Part shown: positions 8,572-17,562 of the stretch, piece by piece
Layout: the number at the start of each line of letters is the position of its first letter
Position numbering within the stretch: position 1 is the first letter of the stretch
NCBI GenBank assembly: GCA_035697485.1
Contig: DASSCU010000025.1
Location: 52,705-116,704 of the forward strand
Source of the DNA: Actinomycetota bacterium
GTDB taxonomy: Bacteria; Actinomycetota; UBA4738; HRBIN12
Direction: 5' to 3'
DNA length: 64,000 bases
Position numbers and translations under genes: made by a program
The notes under the pieces: generated by a model
The model's database searches: none
Told to the model about the DNA's origin: nothing
What the model saw: the letters and a program-made list of their open reading frames with translations, nothing else

Positions 8572-9435
8572 ATGCGCAACCTCAACCTGCGCGCGTCGTG
8601 GGTGGCGATCGGGATCGCGCTCGCCCTCGCGGTCGCCTCACCCGTCGCGTCCGGGCTCACGGGCATCGCCGGTGCGGTGCAGGTCGACCTCGTCGCCGGG
8701 GCCGTCTCGAACGCGCACGACCTGGAGGCGTTCGGCGACGCCGGCACCGTCGCGGCCACGGGGGGAACGAAGGAGCCGGGTCGGTCACGAGCCGCGAGCG
8801 CGGCGCCGAGCGCGCCACGACCCGCCGAGCGCACGAAGCACCTGCTCGTGCGCGTCCCTCGCGACCTCGCGGTCCGCGCCCGCCCCGACGCCCACGCTCG
8901 GGTGGTCGGCAGGATGCCGAGCGGATCGAAGTACTACGACGTGGCGGTCACGGCCTGGGTCGAGGAGGTTTCCCCCGACGGCCGCTGGGGCCGGGTCGAG
9001 ATCCCGTACGTCTGGCCGCGGCGCCAGGGATGGATGCCCCTGCGAGGGCTCGCCAGGCGCACGACGGGCATCGAGGTCCACGTCGATCTCTCCGAGCACC
9101 GCGTCACGGTCACGAAGCTCGACCGGCTGCTGTTCGGCATGCCGGCAGCGACAGGGGCGGCGGCGTCGCCGACGCCTCCCGGCGAGTACTTCGTGACCGA
9201 CCGCATCCCGTTCTCGGGCGGATACCTCGGCACCTTCGCGTTCGGCATCTCGGGCATCCAGCCGAAGCTTCCGCCCGGGTGGAGCGGCGGGAACCAACTC
9301 GCGATCCACGGCACGAACGACCCGTCGTCGATCGGACGATCGGCGAGCGCCGGGTGTCTCCGCGTGAGCGAGCGCTCGCTCGATCGCCTGAAGCCGCTGT
9401 TGCAGCTCGGCACGCCGGTGATCGTCGTCCCCTGA
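8572..9435 (+). CDS. L,D-transpeptidase (YkuD domain) with SH3-like domain, secreted
   Basis: This is an exported cell-wall crosslinking enzyme of 287 residues. Residues 1-35 are a signal or anchor segment (VAIGIALALAVASPVASG). A charged linker follows, then an SH3-like region near residues 85-155 (LLVRVPRDLAVRARPDA). The C-terminal YkuD domain has the catalytic motif HGTNDPSSIGRSASAGCLRV, containing the expected His and Cys of the HxGxxx...SxGC(I/L)R pattern. It should form 3-3 peptidoglycan crosslinks or attach proteins to the wall. It is transcribed divergently from the aldolase and converges on the DinB gene. Confidence 0.9.
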   Translation: MRNLNLRASWVAIGIALALAVASPVASGLTGIAGAVQVDLVAGAVSNAHDLEAFGDAGTVAATGGTKEPGRSRAASAAPSAPRPAERTKHLLVRVPRDLAVRARPDAHARVVGRMPSGSKYYDVAVTAWVEEVSPDGRWGRVEIPYVWPRRQGWMPLRGLARRTTGIEVHVDLSEHRVTVTKLDRLLFGMPAATGAAASPTPPGEYFVTDRIPFSGGYLGTFAFGISGIQPKLPPGWSGGNQLAIHGTNDPSSIGRSASAGCLRVSERSLDRLKPLLQLGTPVIVVP

Positions 9436-9463
9436 CGGAGAAGCTCCTCGCTGGGCCGACCCC

Positions 9464-9994
9464 CTACGTGGCCCGCTCCTCCACGATCGCACGCAGCTGA
9501 CGGAGGTGCGCGTCGGCGTGACGGAACGGGCCCGGTGGGCCGCCGAGCATGTTCCCGAGCCGGGCTCCTGCGGGCGTGCGCCCTCGCGAGGTCCCCGGAC
9601 GCTTCCAGCGAGCGTCGCCGAAGGCCTCCAGCCGGGCGAGCAGCCGCTCGTGGGTCGCCTCGGAACGCCGACGCTGGTCCGCCGGGCGCCGGGCAGCCTT
9701 CCTCGCGACGGCGTCGCGGTTGAGCGTCGAGGTGCTCGTCGACCAGATCACCGCGTCGATCGCCGGCCCGTGATCCTCCTCCCAGGCATCGAGGGCCTCC
9801 AGCGCGTACTCCTGCCAGCTCTCGAGGTGACCGAGCAGGTCCTTCGGCGACCAGTCGCCCCCTCCGAGTCCCGTGGTCGTTCGGTCCCTCGACGACAGCC
9901 GATCGTACAGAGCGAACGTCTCCCGCATGCCCTCGTCGACGATGCGGATCGCCCGCCGCCTCGACGGCACCTGATCGGTCTCGTCCCGTCCCAT
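9464..9994 (-). CDS. DinB/maleylpyruvate isomerase-like four-helix protein
   Basis: This is a 176-residue cytoplasmic protein of the DinB / mycothiol-dependent maleylpyruvate isomerase superfamily. The segment DWSPKDLLGHLESWQEYAL contains the first metal-ligand histidine, and HADAHLRQLRAIV near the C-terminus gives the later histidines. The frame is open well upstream, but ATG 9994 gives the usual N-terminus (RAIRIVDEGMRETFALYDRL). It lies 11 bases downstream of the SIS-domain gene and is likely co-transcribed with it. The biochemical reaction is not predictable; actinobacterial members often use mycothiol. Confidence 0.8.
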   Translation of the reverse strand: MGRDETDQVPSRRRAIRIVDEGMRETFALYDRLSSRDRTTTGLGGGDWSPKDLLGHLESWQEYALEALDAWEEDHGPAIDAVIWSTSTSTLNRDAVARKAARRPADQRRRSEATHERLLARLEAFGDARWKRPGTSRGRTPAGARLGNMLGGPPGPFRHADAHLRQLRAIVEERAT

Positions 9995-10005
9995 CGTCGG
10001 CGAGC

Positions 10006-10965
10006 CTACGCCTGCGCGTCCTGCGCGAGCCACCACCGCGCCGCGACGAGCTCGGCCACGAGGACCTCGGTGAGCAGCGCCGCGTCGGGGTTGCCGTCGT
10101 GGCGGTACCGCACGGTGCGGTCCACCCCGTCGACGTCGCCGCCGACGGCGACGACCCGGGAGCCTCGATCGCGCATCCAGGCGATGATCGCCGGGTCGGA
10201 ACGCGAGCCGGCGAAGAGCAACGCCCGGTAGTCCAGCGGCTTCGTGAGGTACACGTCGACGTGCAGCCAGTCCCCCGCCTCGCACGCGCCGGCGGTGCGG
10301 CGGGGTCCCTCACGGAGCATGAGCGCGCCTTGTTCCGCCGAGGAGAGCCGCTCAGCCGGCGCGATCGTGAACGTCGCGGGCCCCTCTGCGAGCAGGTCGC
10401 CCACCCCGGGCAGCCACGTATCCCGGCGCTCGAGCAGGTCCTCGCTCGCCTCGGCGGCCCGGCGCACCGCGCCGGCGACGTCGCCGCCCCCGGCCGTCGA
10501 GGCCTCGAGAGCCAGCAGCAGGGCGAGCGTGTGTTGGAACGACCGGCACGCCACCCCGCCGTCCTCGTCGCCCGCGAGCATCGGCACGACGGCGTCGGCG
10601 GCCCGCTCGATCGCCGAGCCGGACCGGTTCGTGAGCGCAACGGTCGTGCTCGAACCCCCGTGCCTCGCGAGCGCCTCGATCGTCTCCTCGGTGGCCCCGC
10701 TGGCGGAGATTCCGATGGCGAGCACGCCGTCGCCGGGCGGCGTCCCGACCTCGAGCGACGCGTACTCGCCGACCGCATCGACGCCGGCGGCACGCATCCT
10801 CGTCGCGGCGACGCCCGCCGCGAACCTCGACGATCCCATGCCGATCATCACGATCCGCTCCGGACGCCGCCTCGGCCAGAGCTCGGCGGCATCGAGGGAG
10901 TCGGCGAGGGCGCGCAGCATCTCGGGCTTGCGCTCGAGGTCGCGCAGGAACGCCTGCGGGTTCAC
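10006..10965 (-). CDS. SIS-domain sugar isomerase / glucosamine-fructose aminotransferase-like
   Basis: This is a 319-residue double-SIS protein binding phosphosugars. The first SIS domain shows IVMIGMGSSRFAAGVAATR and GVLAIGISASGATEETIEAL, the phosphosugar-binding serine loop. The GTG start at 10965 overlaps the stop of the upstream kinase-like gene as GTGA, so translation is coupled to it. It lacks the glutaminase domain of GlmS and resembles stand-alone aldose-ketose isomerases. Pairing with a maltokinase-like protein suggests a role in carbohydrate phosphate metabolism; the exact substrate is not known. Confidence 0.85.
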   Translation of the reverse strand: MNPQAFLRDLERKPEMLRALADSLDAAELWPRRRPERIVMIGMGSSRFAAGVAATRMRAAGVDAVGEYASLEVGTPPGDGVLAIGISASGATEETIEALARHGGSSTTVALTNRSGSAIERAADAVVPMLAGDEDGGVACRSFQHTLALLLALEASTAGGGDVAGAVRRAAEASEDLLERRDTWLPGVGDLLAEGPATFTIAPAERLSSAEQGALMLREGPRRTAGACEAGDWLHVDVYLTKPLDYRALLFAGSRSDPAIIAWMRDRGSRVVAVGGDVDGVDRTVRYRHDGNPDAALLTEVLVAELVAARWWLAQDAQA

Positions 10966-12299
10966 GGGGTCTCCTGCGGGAACATCGCCCTGATCGCCAG
11001 GTCCGGCACGTATCGCCACCGTGGCAGGAACCTGGCCGCGTACACGTACTCGTGGCATTCCTGCGCGACCTCGAGCGGTCTCAACAGGCGCTCGTCGAAC
11101 AGCTGCGGCATCCCGCGATCGTCGAGCTCGCCGTGGTACGCGTCGAGGAACCCTCGCCGGCTCGCCTCGATCCACGACGCGACAGCGCCATCGTAACCGG
11201 GTCGCCGCGTCGACGCGACCCGCCCGAGGTGATCGATCGACCGCACGAACGCGGCGACGTCGCGCACCGGCGTATCGGGTGCGCCCCGCTCGGCCGGCGG
11301 GGCCATCGGGTTCCCGTCGAAGTCGGTGACGGCGTAGCCGTCCCGCCACTCGAGCACCTGTCCGACGTGGAAGTCGCCGTGGATCCTGGTCGTGACGGCG
11401 CCCGTCGCCTCGCCGAGCCGGTCCACCTCGGCACGGATCGCATCGGCACGCGCCGCGAGCCGGGCGCCCTCATCGCCGTGGGTGAGCGCGATGGCCTCGT
11501 CGGCGACGGCCAGGGCTGCTCGCCGCCAGGCATCGGCGGTCGACGCGTCGGCCGCGGCGACGGGGTGCGGCACGACGTCGGACGCCGTCGCGAATGCGAT
11601 GTGCATTCCCGCACCGATGCGCCCGAGCGTCGCCGCGGGCCCGAATGCTGCCTCCTCGTCGACAACGCCGTCGAGCCACCCGAGCAGCCGCGCAAGGTAC
11701 CAGTCCCAGCCGTCACGGGCCGCGGGAAGGAACGAGGCCGCCGTCGCGAGCACGACCTCCTCGCCCGCCGGCGACCGCCACCGCAGCGCCCCGAGCGGTG
11801 TGGGCAGGTGGGGGAACCCGACGGCGGCGAGGTGCACGGGCAGTTCGAGGCCCGGCTGCGGGCCCGGGGACGTGAGGGGGAACAGCTTCACCACCGCCGA
11901 CCCGCCGACGACCACCGAGTCGTTGGACTGGTCCACGTCGATCGCGACCTCGTCGTCCCCCTCGCCGTCGAGCCCCGTGCCGAACGCCTCGCCCCGGAAG
12001 GCGCCGTCGGAGCGTTCCCGTCGCATCGTCTGGAGGATCGCTGCGAACGCGCCGTCGCCGGCCGCGGCGCGCCTGGGCGACCGATCGGCGCCGGCGACGG
12101 GGACGACGGCGAACCCTCGTTCGACCCCCGCGATCACGAGGGCTCGGCCGGGGCCGAGATCCAGCTGATCGAGCGGCTCAGCCCCGGGCTCGGACGTGGT
12201 CGTCTCGCGCCGGCGCGGCGGGAGCAGCTCGTGCCTCGGCGCCGCGCGCAGCCACGACGCCACCGCGGTGCGACCGCCGTTCACCTCCGCCGCCGACAT
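10962..12299 (-). CDS. Maltokinase-like phosphotransferase
   Basis: This is a 445-residue kinase of the aminoglycoside-phosphotransferase fold, resembling maltokinase (Mak) or the kinase part of TreS-Pep2 systems. The N-terminal cap runs to about residue 130. Catalytic features are the VVKLFPL lysine strand, HGDFHVGQVL for the catalytic loop, and VTDFDGNP for the metal-binding DFG-like loop. ATG 12299 is chosen because the upstream extension of the frame has unrelated composition. It leads an operon with the SIS gene (4-bp overlap) and the DinB gene. Maltose 1-phosphate for glucan synthesis is the family product, but GlgE and TreS are not in the window. Confidence 0.8.
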   Translation of the reverse strand: MSAAEVNGGRTAVASWLRAAPRHELLPPRRRETTTSEPGAEPLDQLDLGPGRALVIAGVERGFAVVPVAGADRSPRRAAAGDGAFAAILQTMRRERSDGAFRGEAFGTGLDGEGDDEVAIDVDQSNDSVVVGGSAVVKLFPLTSPGPQPGLELPVHLAAVGFPHLPTPLGALRWRSPAGEEVVLATAASFLPAARDGWDWYLARLLGWLDGVVDEEAAFGPAATLGRIGAGMHIAFATASDVVPHPVAAADASTADAWRRAALAVADEAIALTHGDEGARLAARADAIRAEVDRLGEATGAVTTRIHGDFHVGQVLEWRDGYAVTDFDGNPMAPPAERGAPDTPVRDVAAFVRSIDHLGRVASTRRPGYDGAVASWIEASRRGFLDAYHGELDDRGMPQLFDERLLRPLEVAQECHEYVYAARFLPRWRYVPDLAIRAMFPQETP

Positions 12300-12453
12300 G
12301 CCGGCGAGCTTACCTGCCGCGACCGTCCTCACCTGCAGGAACGCCTGTGCCGGAAGTGAAGCCAGTCTTGACCCGCGGTCGGGGCGACGCTGGACCACCT
12401 CCCAGAACGCGGGTACGGTCCCGGGCGATCTCTGGACGAAAGGCATGCCCACC

Positions 12454-13920
12454 ATGGCCGGCCGCACGATCCGCCATATCGAGCACACGCGACGCATCGA
12501 CATCCTGAGCGAGCAGGAGCTCGAGGACATCCGTGAGGCGAGCCTCGAGGTACTCGGTCGGACCGGCATCGAGGTGCGATCCGAGCGGATGCTGAAGGAA
12601 CTCGGCAAGGCCGGCGCCGTGATCGACGAGTCGATCGGGCGGGCACGCTTCCCCAGAGACGTGTCGCTCGGCGCGCTCGCCCAGGTGCCGCTCAACCTGC
12701 CGCTGTCCTCACGCGAGCCCGGGCTCGATCTCACGCTCGATGGCACGCGGGGTTACCTGGGGGTCGACGGTAACGCCGCCGAGGTGCTCGACCTCGAGAC
12801 CGACGAGCGCCGAGCCTCGAACAAGAGCGACTGCGAGACGGCCACGCGGATCGGCGACGCCCTGCCGCAGGTCGGCTACATCTGGCAGCCGGCATCGGCG
12901 CGCGAGTTCCCGGTGCCGATCGAGCCGCTGAACAACTTCCAGGCCAACCTGCACAACACCGGCAAGCACGTCTGCATGATGACGGCGGTCACGCCCGAGC
13001 AGGCCCGCGCGGTCGTCGAGATGGCCACGATCGCGGCCGGCGGCGAGATCGACCTGCGTGAACGTCCGATCGTGAGCGCGTTCCAGTGTTCGGTGTCCCC
13101 GCTCGTCTACGACGGCGGGCCGCTCGAGGCGGCGGTCGAGTTCGCGAACGCCGGCGTGCCGTGCGGGTTCATGGTGATGCCGATCCTCGCCGCGACGGCG
13201 CCGATCAGCCGGGCCGGCACGCTCGTGATCTCCAACGCCGAGGTGCTCGCCGGCGTGATCTCGTTGCAGCTGCTCGCCCCGGGCGCCCGCACGTTCTTCG
13301 GGTCGTGCGCGACCACGATGGACATGCGATCGGGCGCCGCGCTCTGCGGTGGTCCCGAGGACCTCGTCTTCCAGATGGGCAACGCGCAGCTCGCGCGCAG
13401 CTACGGGCTGAAGTCGATGATCGGCACGTTCGCGAGTGGCTCGAAGTCCGCGGACTGGCAGGCCGGGGCCGAGAACGCGCTGAGCGGTTTCGCGAGCTGG
13501 ATCTCCGGTGTCGACCTGTTCTCCGGCGCTGGCCTGCTCTACGCTGCCCGCGTGTTCAGCCACGCCCAGCTCGTGCTCGACGCCGAGCTGTTCGATCTCG
13601 TCGCCTCGACGGCCGAAGGGGTGCGGTCGACCGCCCCCGAGGAGCTCGCCGTCGAGGTGATCGACGCGGTCGGGCCGGGGCAGCACTTCCTCGATCAGGA
13701 GCACACGCTCGAGCGCATGCACGACGTCTGGCCCTCGAAGTACTTCAGCCGCAACTCCTGGGAGGAGTGGGAGGCAGAGGGTCGCCCGGTCCCGAAGCAG
13801 AAGGCGACCGACGAGGCGAAGCGCCTGATCGCCGAGCACGAGGCCCACCCACTGCCCGACGGCGCTGCCGATGCGATCCAGAAGGTGATCGACGACTTCG
13901 AGGAGGAGCACGTCCGGTAG
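12454..13920 (+). CDS. MttB-family methylamine/betaine:corrinoid methyltransferase (non-pyrrolysine)
   Basis: This is a cytoplasmic methyltransferase of the trimethylamine methyltransferase superfamily, 488 residues. Family blocks are RTGIEVRSERML near the N-terminus, GYLGVDGNAAEVLDL, and GFASWISGVDLFSGAGLL near the C-terminus. No in-frame TAG is present, so it is the pyrrolysine-free type. Characterised members of that type act on glycine betaine, proline betaine or carnitine rather than trimethylamine. ATG 12454 is preferred over ATG 12445 because the GAAAGG at 12438-12443 then has about 10 nt spacing. The corrinoid protein gene follows at 75 bases and is the expected methyl acceptor. Confidence 0.88.
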   Translation: MAGRTIRHIEHTRRIDILSEQELEDIREASLEVLGRTGIEVRSERMLKELGKAGAVIDESIGRARFPRDVSLGALAQVPLNLPLSSREPGLDLTLDGTRGYLGVDGNAAEVLDLETDERRASNKSDCETATRIGDALPQVGYIWQPASAREFPVPIEPLNNFQANLHNTGKHVCMMTAVTPEQARAVVEMATIAAGGEIDLRERPIVSAFQCSVSPLVYDGGPLEAAVEFANAGVPCGFMVMPILAATAPISRAGTLVISNAEVLAGVISLQLLAPGARTFFGSCATTMDMRSGAALCGGPEDLVFQMGNAQLARSYGLKSMIGTFASGSKSADWQAGAENALSGFASWISGVDLFSGAGLLYAARVFSHAQLVLDAELFDLVASTAEGVRSTAPEELAVEVIDAVGPGQHFLDQEHTLERMHDVWPSKYFSRNSWEEWEAEGRPVPKQKATDEAKRLIAEHEAHPLPDGAADAIQKVIDDFEEEHVR

Positions 13921-13994
13921 GGCCCCGTTATCGGCGCTGCGCGGGCCTGGGATAGCCTCGCGGCGCGCTTCCCCGCAACCCGAAAGGAACGACG

Positions 13995-14675
13995 ATGTCC
14001 GAGGAACTGCTCGAGATCCTGCGGGTGAACCTGATGGGCGCGAAGAAGGAACCCGCGCTCGAGGCCACCCAGATGCTGGTCGACCAGGGAGTCGACCCCG
14101 TGATCATCCTGGAACAGGGCATGGCCGCGGCCATGTTCGAGCTGGGAGAGCGCTGGAAGCGCGGCGAGGTGTTCCTGCCCGAGGTCGTCGCCTCGGCCAC
14201 GCTGTTCAAGAGGTGCAACGAGATCGTGGAGCCTGCGCTGCTCGCGAAGGGTGGCGCGAGGAAGGGCGAGCTCGTGGTGACCGCCACGGTGAAGGGCGAC
14301 CTGCACGACCTCGGCAAGAACATGGTCGGGGCGATGCTGAAGACCGTGGGCTTCGAGGTGCACGACCTCGGCAAGGACGTGCCCACCGAGAAGATCATCG
14401 ATGCGGTGAAGGAGCTGAGCCCCGCGATCGTCGGCCTGTCGGCCCTGCTCACCACGACGGTCCCGCAGCAGAAGGTCGTGATCGAGGCGCTCGAGGCCGA
14501 GGGTCTGCGTGACACGGTCAAGGTCATGGTCGGGGGCGCCCCGGTCACCGAGGAGTGGGCCACTTCGATCGGCGCCGACGGGTTCGCCCCCGACGCCCCC
14601 GAGGCCGTGCAGAAGGCGCTCGAGCTGGTGGGCCGCGGCGCCAACGAGGCGGAGGCTGTGCTCGGCGGCGTCTGA
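13995..14675 (+). CDS. Corrinoid-binding methyltransferase protein (MttC/MtgC-like)
   Basis: This is a small corrinoid protein of 226 residues that would carry the methyl group from the preceding MttB-family enzyme. The N-terminal helical cap covers residues 1-90. The B12-binding Rossmann domain carries the base-off ligand motif in ATVKGDLHDLGKNMVGAML (DxHDxG) and the later SALLTTTVPQQK and VMVGGAPVT strands. The ribosome binding site AAAGGAA lies 7 nt before ATG 13995. No second methyltransferase to tetrahydrofolate or CoM and no corrinoid-reactivating (RamA-like) gene is in the window. Confidence 0.92.
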   Translation: MSEELLEILRVNLMGAKKEPALEATQMLVDQGVDPVIILEQGMAAAMFELGERWKRGEVFLPEVVASATLFKRCNEIVEPALLAKGGARKGELVVTATVKGDLHDLGKNMVGAMLKTVGFEVHDLGKDVPTEKIIDAVKELSPAIVGLSALLTTTVPQQKVVIEALEAEGLRDTVKVMVGGAPVTEEWATSIGADGFAPDAPEAVQKALELVGRGANEAEAVLGGV

Positions 14676-14763
14676 CGATCGACGCCGCTCCGCTCCGATC
14701 CGCAGGCGATGCCCGTAGGATGGGTCGGTCCGTCGACCATCGGTGATCCCAAGGAGGCCCCCC

Positions 14764-16326
14764 GTGTTCGAGCGTGGCTCGGTCCGCGCCCGACGAAGGT
14801 TCACATCGCTCGTCGTCGTCGCCGTCGCAGCGTGCCTGGTCCCGCAGACGGCGATGCAGTCGTCCGCGGCGCCGGCACGCCCCGGGCTCCGGCCCGCGAC
14901 TCCGGAGCTGATCGAGCGAGCGGTTCGTCGCGGTGAGCTCTCCGAGGCCCGGGGGGCCTTGTATCTGACATGGGCGTTCACCGCCCCGTCGAGGCTGCCC
15001 GAGGCCTACGTGAGCGAGACCCCCTGGTCTGGCACCCTGCCGTTGCTCCGGCTTCGAGAGCGCCTCCTGGCGCTGGGCGATGCGCCGGCCGCCGTCGCGG
15101 CTCGCATCGAGCTCCGCGGTCGCACGTTCGCCTGCCCGGGCACGAGCGGATCGCTCCCACAGACGAAGTCGACCTCGCACTTCTACGTCCAGTACCGGGC
15201 TTCGGCCTTGCAGGCGCTGTCGATCGGGCAGTACGCGACCGCCCTCGAGACCACGTGGAAGACCGAGATCGGCAGGTTCGGGTGGGCGAAGCCGCCGCCG
15301 GACCCGGTCAGCTACCCGCCGGGCCGGCGCTACCCGGTGCGGATCGAGAACCTCGGCACCGGGCTGTACGGCTACGTCGCCGGCACACGCCTAGCGCACG
15401 ACAACCCCTCGACCCCATGGAACGACCGGGACGCGGTCGCCACATGCATGGTGCTGAACCGGAACTTCGGACCGTTCCCCGGCACGCCGCTCGACGCCCT
15501 GCGTGCGACCGCCGCCCACGAGTTCAACCACTCGATCCAGTTCGGCTACGGTGCCCTCGCGGGCGCTGTTAGAGCGAGCGACGTCATGGTGGAGGGCCTG
15601 GCCACCCAGATGGAAGACGAGGTCTTCGACTCCTCGAACGACAGCTACTACTACCTCTGGCCGGATCTCGCCACCCCGATGGGTCGCTACACCAAGTCGC
15701 CCTACCCGTACTGGGTAGTGTTCCGGGCCATGGCCGAACGCTTCGGCTCTGGCGAGCGCAACGGCTCGGAGGCCGTCTACCAGGCCTTCTGGGAACAGAT
15801 CGGCAAGGGCAACGCGACCAACCTCGCCGCGCTCGCCAAGGCGTTCAAGAGCGAGCACACGACCCTCGCCGAGTCGTACCACGGCGCCGCGATCGCACTG
15901 CGGTTCCTGGCCGACTGTTCACCCACGCCGCGGAAGTACTGCCTCGACGAGGGGCCGGCCTACGAGGTGACTGCGGGTCCCAACGACGACCACGCGACCC
16001 TCGGTGCCGCCCCGGACTCGCTCTCGCGGACGATCCCGAACGACTTCGCGCTGAACTGGATCGGCTTGCCCACGGCCGCGGGGACCGACCTCACGGTCAC
16101 CCACGACCGCGGCAAGGGCGTGTTGCGGGTGGGCGTCGCCTGCCTGGCCGGCGATGCGGTCTCGGTCAGACCGATCGGCACGGCCACGAGGAGCGATGCC
16201 GCCGCCAGATCCGGCCTCGATCTGTCAGGGTGCGACGCCGCGAGCGCGGTGATCTCGAACGTGAAGATGACCGCCGCGACGCCGACGTCGATCACGCGGA
16301 CCGACTACACGATCGCGACCGGGTAG
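14764..16326 (+). CDS. Secreted HExxH metallopeptidase-like protein
   Basis: This is a 520-residue exported protein with a signal segment at residues 13-35 (FTSLVVVAVAACLVPQTA). A zinc-binding HEFNH motif lies at residues 252-256 in ATAAHEFNHSIQFGY, with a glutamate-containing VMVEGLATQMED about 20 residues later, a gluzincin arrangement. The C-terminal third has paired cysteines and beta-rich sequence. The GTG start at 14764 has a perfect AAGGAGG at 14751-14757. I do not recognise a named peptidase family with certainty, and substrates are unknown. It converges on the desaturase gene with only 9 bases between the stops. Confidence 0.75.
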   Translation: MFERGSVRARRRFTSLVVVAVAACLVPQTAMQSSAAPARPGLRPATPELIERAVRRGELSEARGALYLTWAFTAPSRLPEAYVSETPWSGTLPLLRLRERLLALGDAPAAVAARIELRGRTFACPGTSGSLPQTKSTSHFYVQYRASALQALSIGQYATALETTWKTEIGRFGWAKPPPDPVSYPPGRRYPVRIENLGTGLYGYVAGTRLAHDNPSTPWNDRDAVATCMVLNRNFGPFPGTPLDALRATAAHEFNHSIQFGYGALAGAVRASDVMVEGLATQMEDEVFDSSNDSYYYLWPDLATPMGRYTKSPYPYWVVFRAMAERFGSGERNGSEAVYQAFWEQIGKGNATNLAALAKAFKSEHTTLAESYHGAAIALRFLADCSPTPRKYCLDEGPAYEVTAGPNDDHATLGAAPDSLSRTIPNDFALNWIGLPTAAGTDLTVTHDRGKGVLRVGVACLAGDAVSVRPIGTATRSDAAARSGLDLSGCDAASAVISNVKMTAATPTSITRTDYTIATG

Positions 16327-16335
16327 ACGTCTCGG

Positions 16336-17301
16336 TCAGGCCGTGCCGATCGGGTCGCTGGAGAGGTCACCGCGCACCGGTCCGAGGGGTTCGCCGAGCT
16401 TCGACGCGACCCGGTCGAGCCTCGCGACGTACACATAGATCTCGTCTCGCAGACGCTTCGCGCGGTCGCTGAGGCCGTGCAGGTCGGCGAGCTTCCAGTG
16501 CTTGTCGAGGATCGGCCGCAGCACTTGGTCGTGATGGATGCGCAGGTTGTAGATGCCGGCCTGCGCCATCGCCTTGGCCTTCTCGCGGAAGCCCGGGATG
16601 CCCGCGCCGGGCATCGCGAAGTTCGTGATCTGGCGGTGCATCGCCTCGACCATCGCGTCCGGGTCGAGCTCGATCGCGCTCACCGCCATGTCGCGGTAGA
16701 AGACGTAGTGCAGGTTCTCGTCGGTGGCGACGCGCGAGCACAGCTTCTCGGCCGACCCGTCGTCGGTGCTCGCACCGGTGTTGCGGTGGGAGATGCGGGT
16801 CGCGAGCTCCTGGATCGTGGTGAATACGACCCCGTCGAGCGGCCCCTGTTCGGCGAACTCCGGATACCAGCCGCGGAGCGCCTGATCCATGCGTCCCTGT
16901 TCGAGCAGCGTGGGGTCGACGCCACGCGTAACCGTGAGGTAGTCGCGCAGCACGATCGCGTGACGGCCCTCCTCGGCCGTCCAGCGTCGGACCCACTCTC
17001 CCCAGGCCTCCTCGTCGCCGAACGTGCGCCAGAGGCTGAGGTGGTAGTAGGGAAGGTTGTCCTCCGTGAGCAGGTTGACCTCGAGAGCCGTCTGCGCCAC
17101 GTCGGGGAGCCGTGAGTCGGCGGCCTGCCAGGGCTCCTTGATGAAGTTGCGGCCCTCTTCATAGGGCACGTAGTCGTGCGGCATCCACTCCGAGGTGGTG
17201 GCCACGTGGCGGTCGAGAGCGGAGCCCACCTGGGGCATCAGCTCGTGCAGGATCGCCTCGTTGGACATGCGGGGTGCGCCCGCTCCGTTCGCTGACGTCA
17301 T
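16336..17301 (-). CDS. Acyl-ACP desaturase (ferritin-like di-iron)
   Basis: This is a soluble di-iron fatty-acid desaturase of the plant stearoyl-ACP desaturase / mycobacterial DesA2 family, 321 residues. Iron ligands are visible in WTAEEGRHAIVLRDYL (EExxH) and RVATDENLHYVFYRDM (DExxH), with an earlier glutamate in EVNLLTEDNLPYY. It should introduce a cis double bond into acyl-ACP using O2 and ferredoxin. It is transcribed divergently from a flavin oxidase / DUF1365 / cyclopropane synthase operon. That operon would modify the double bond made here, so shared control is likely. Confidence 0.92.
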   Translation of the reverse strand: MTSANGAGAPRMSNEAILHELMPQVGSALDRHVATTSEWMPHDYVPYEEGRNFIKEPWQAADSRLPDVAQTALEVNLLTEDNLPYYHLSLWRTFGDEEAWGEWVRRWTAEEGRHAIVLRDYLTVTRGVDPTLLEQGRMDQALRGWYPEFAEQGPLDGVVFTTIQELATRISHRNTGASTDDGSAEKLCSRVATDENLHYVFYRDMAVSAIELDPDAMVEAMHRQITNFAMPGAGIPGFREKAKAMAQAGIYNLRIHHDQVLRPILDKHWKLADLHGLSDRAKRLRDEIYVYVARLDRVASKLGEPLGPVRGDLSSDPIGTA

Positions 17302-17341
17302 GTGCTCACTCCTCGGATCGGTTCCGGTACGTCGGCCCGTC

Positions 17342-17427
17342 GGTGCTGCATAGCTCTTTGCATAGGTTCAGCACCAGAACCTCTGCACCGCTCTGACACG
17401 CTGGGGTGTATCGCTCAAAGAGCGGTG
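17342..17427. promoter_or_regulatory. Divergent promoter region with two inverted repeats
   Basis: The 261-base gap between the desaturase and flavin-oxidase genes holds two nested symmetries. GGTGCTG (17342-17348) pairs with CAGCACC (17369-17375) and encloses a direct repeat TGCATAG at 17347 and 17359. CACCGCTCT (17386-17394) pairs exactly with AGAGCGGTG (17419-17427), with an inner ACAC/GTGT pair. These could be operators for a regulator shared by both divergent units, or a leader hairpin. No known motif is recognised. Confidence 0.5.
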
Positions 17428-17562
17428 TGGCGGATCACCTCCAAGGGTACCGCGTGCACCGGCCGGTCCGCCGGAAAGCATCCGACGCTCGGTCAGGCGC
17501 GAAGACGTGATCGGCGGTCGGATCACCCCGGCGGCCGGGACGACATGGATGAGGAGTCGTAC

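Noticed and set aside
12300..12453. Possible cobalamin riboswitch upstream of the MttB gene (AAGCCAGTCTTGACC resembles a B12 box)
   Set aside because: The similarity is loose, and no upstream conserved core of a cobalamin riboswitch could be found in the 154 bases.
12454..13920. Pyrrolysine-containing trimethylamine methyltransferase
   Set aside because: There is no in-frame TAG in the gene, so it belongs to the non-pyrrolysine branch.
13695..14981. Long minus-strand frame opposite the corrinoid protein gene
   Set aside because: It has no recognisable motifs and a His/Asp/Arg-biased composition typical of antisense of GC-rich coding DNA; the plus-strand genes are clear.
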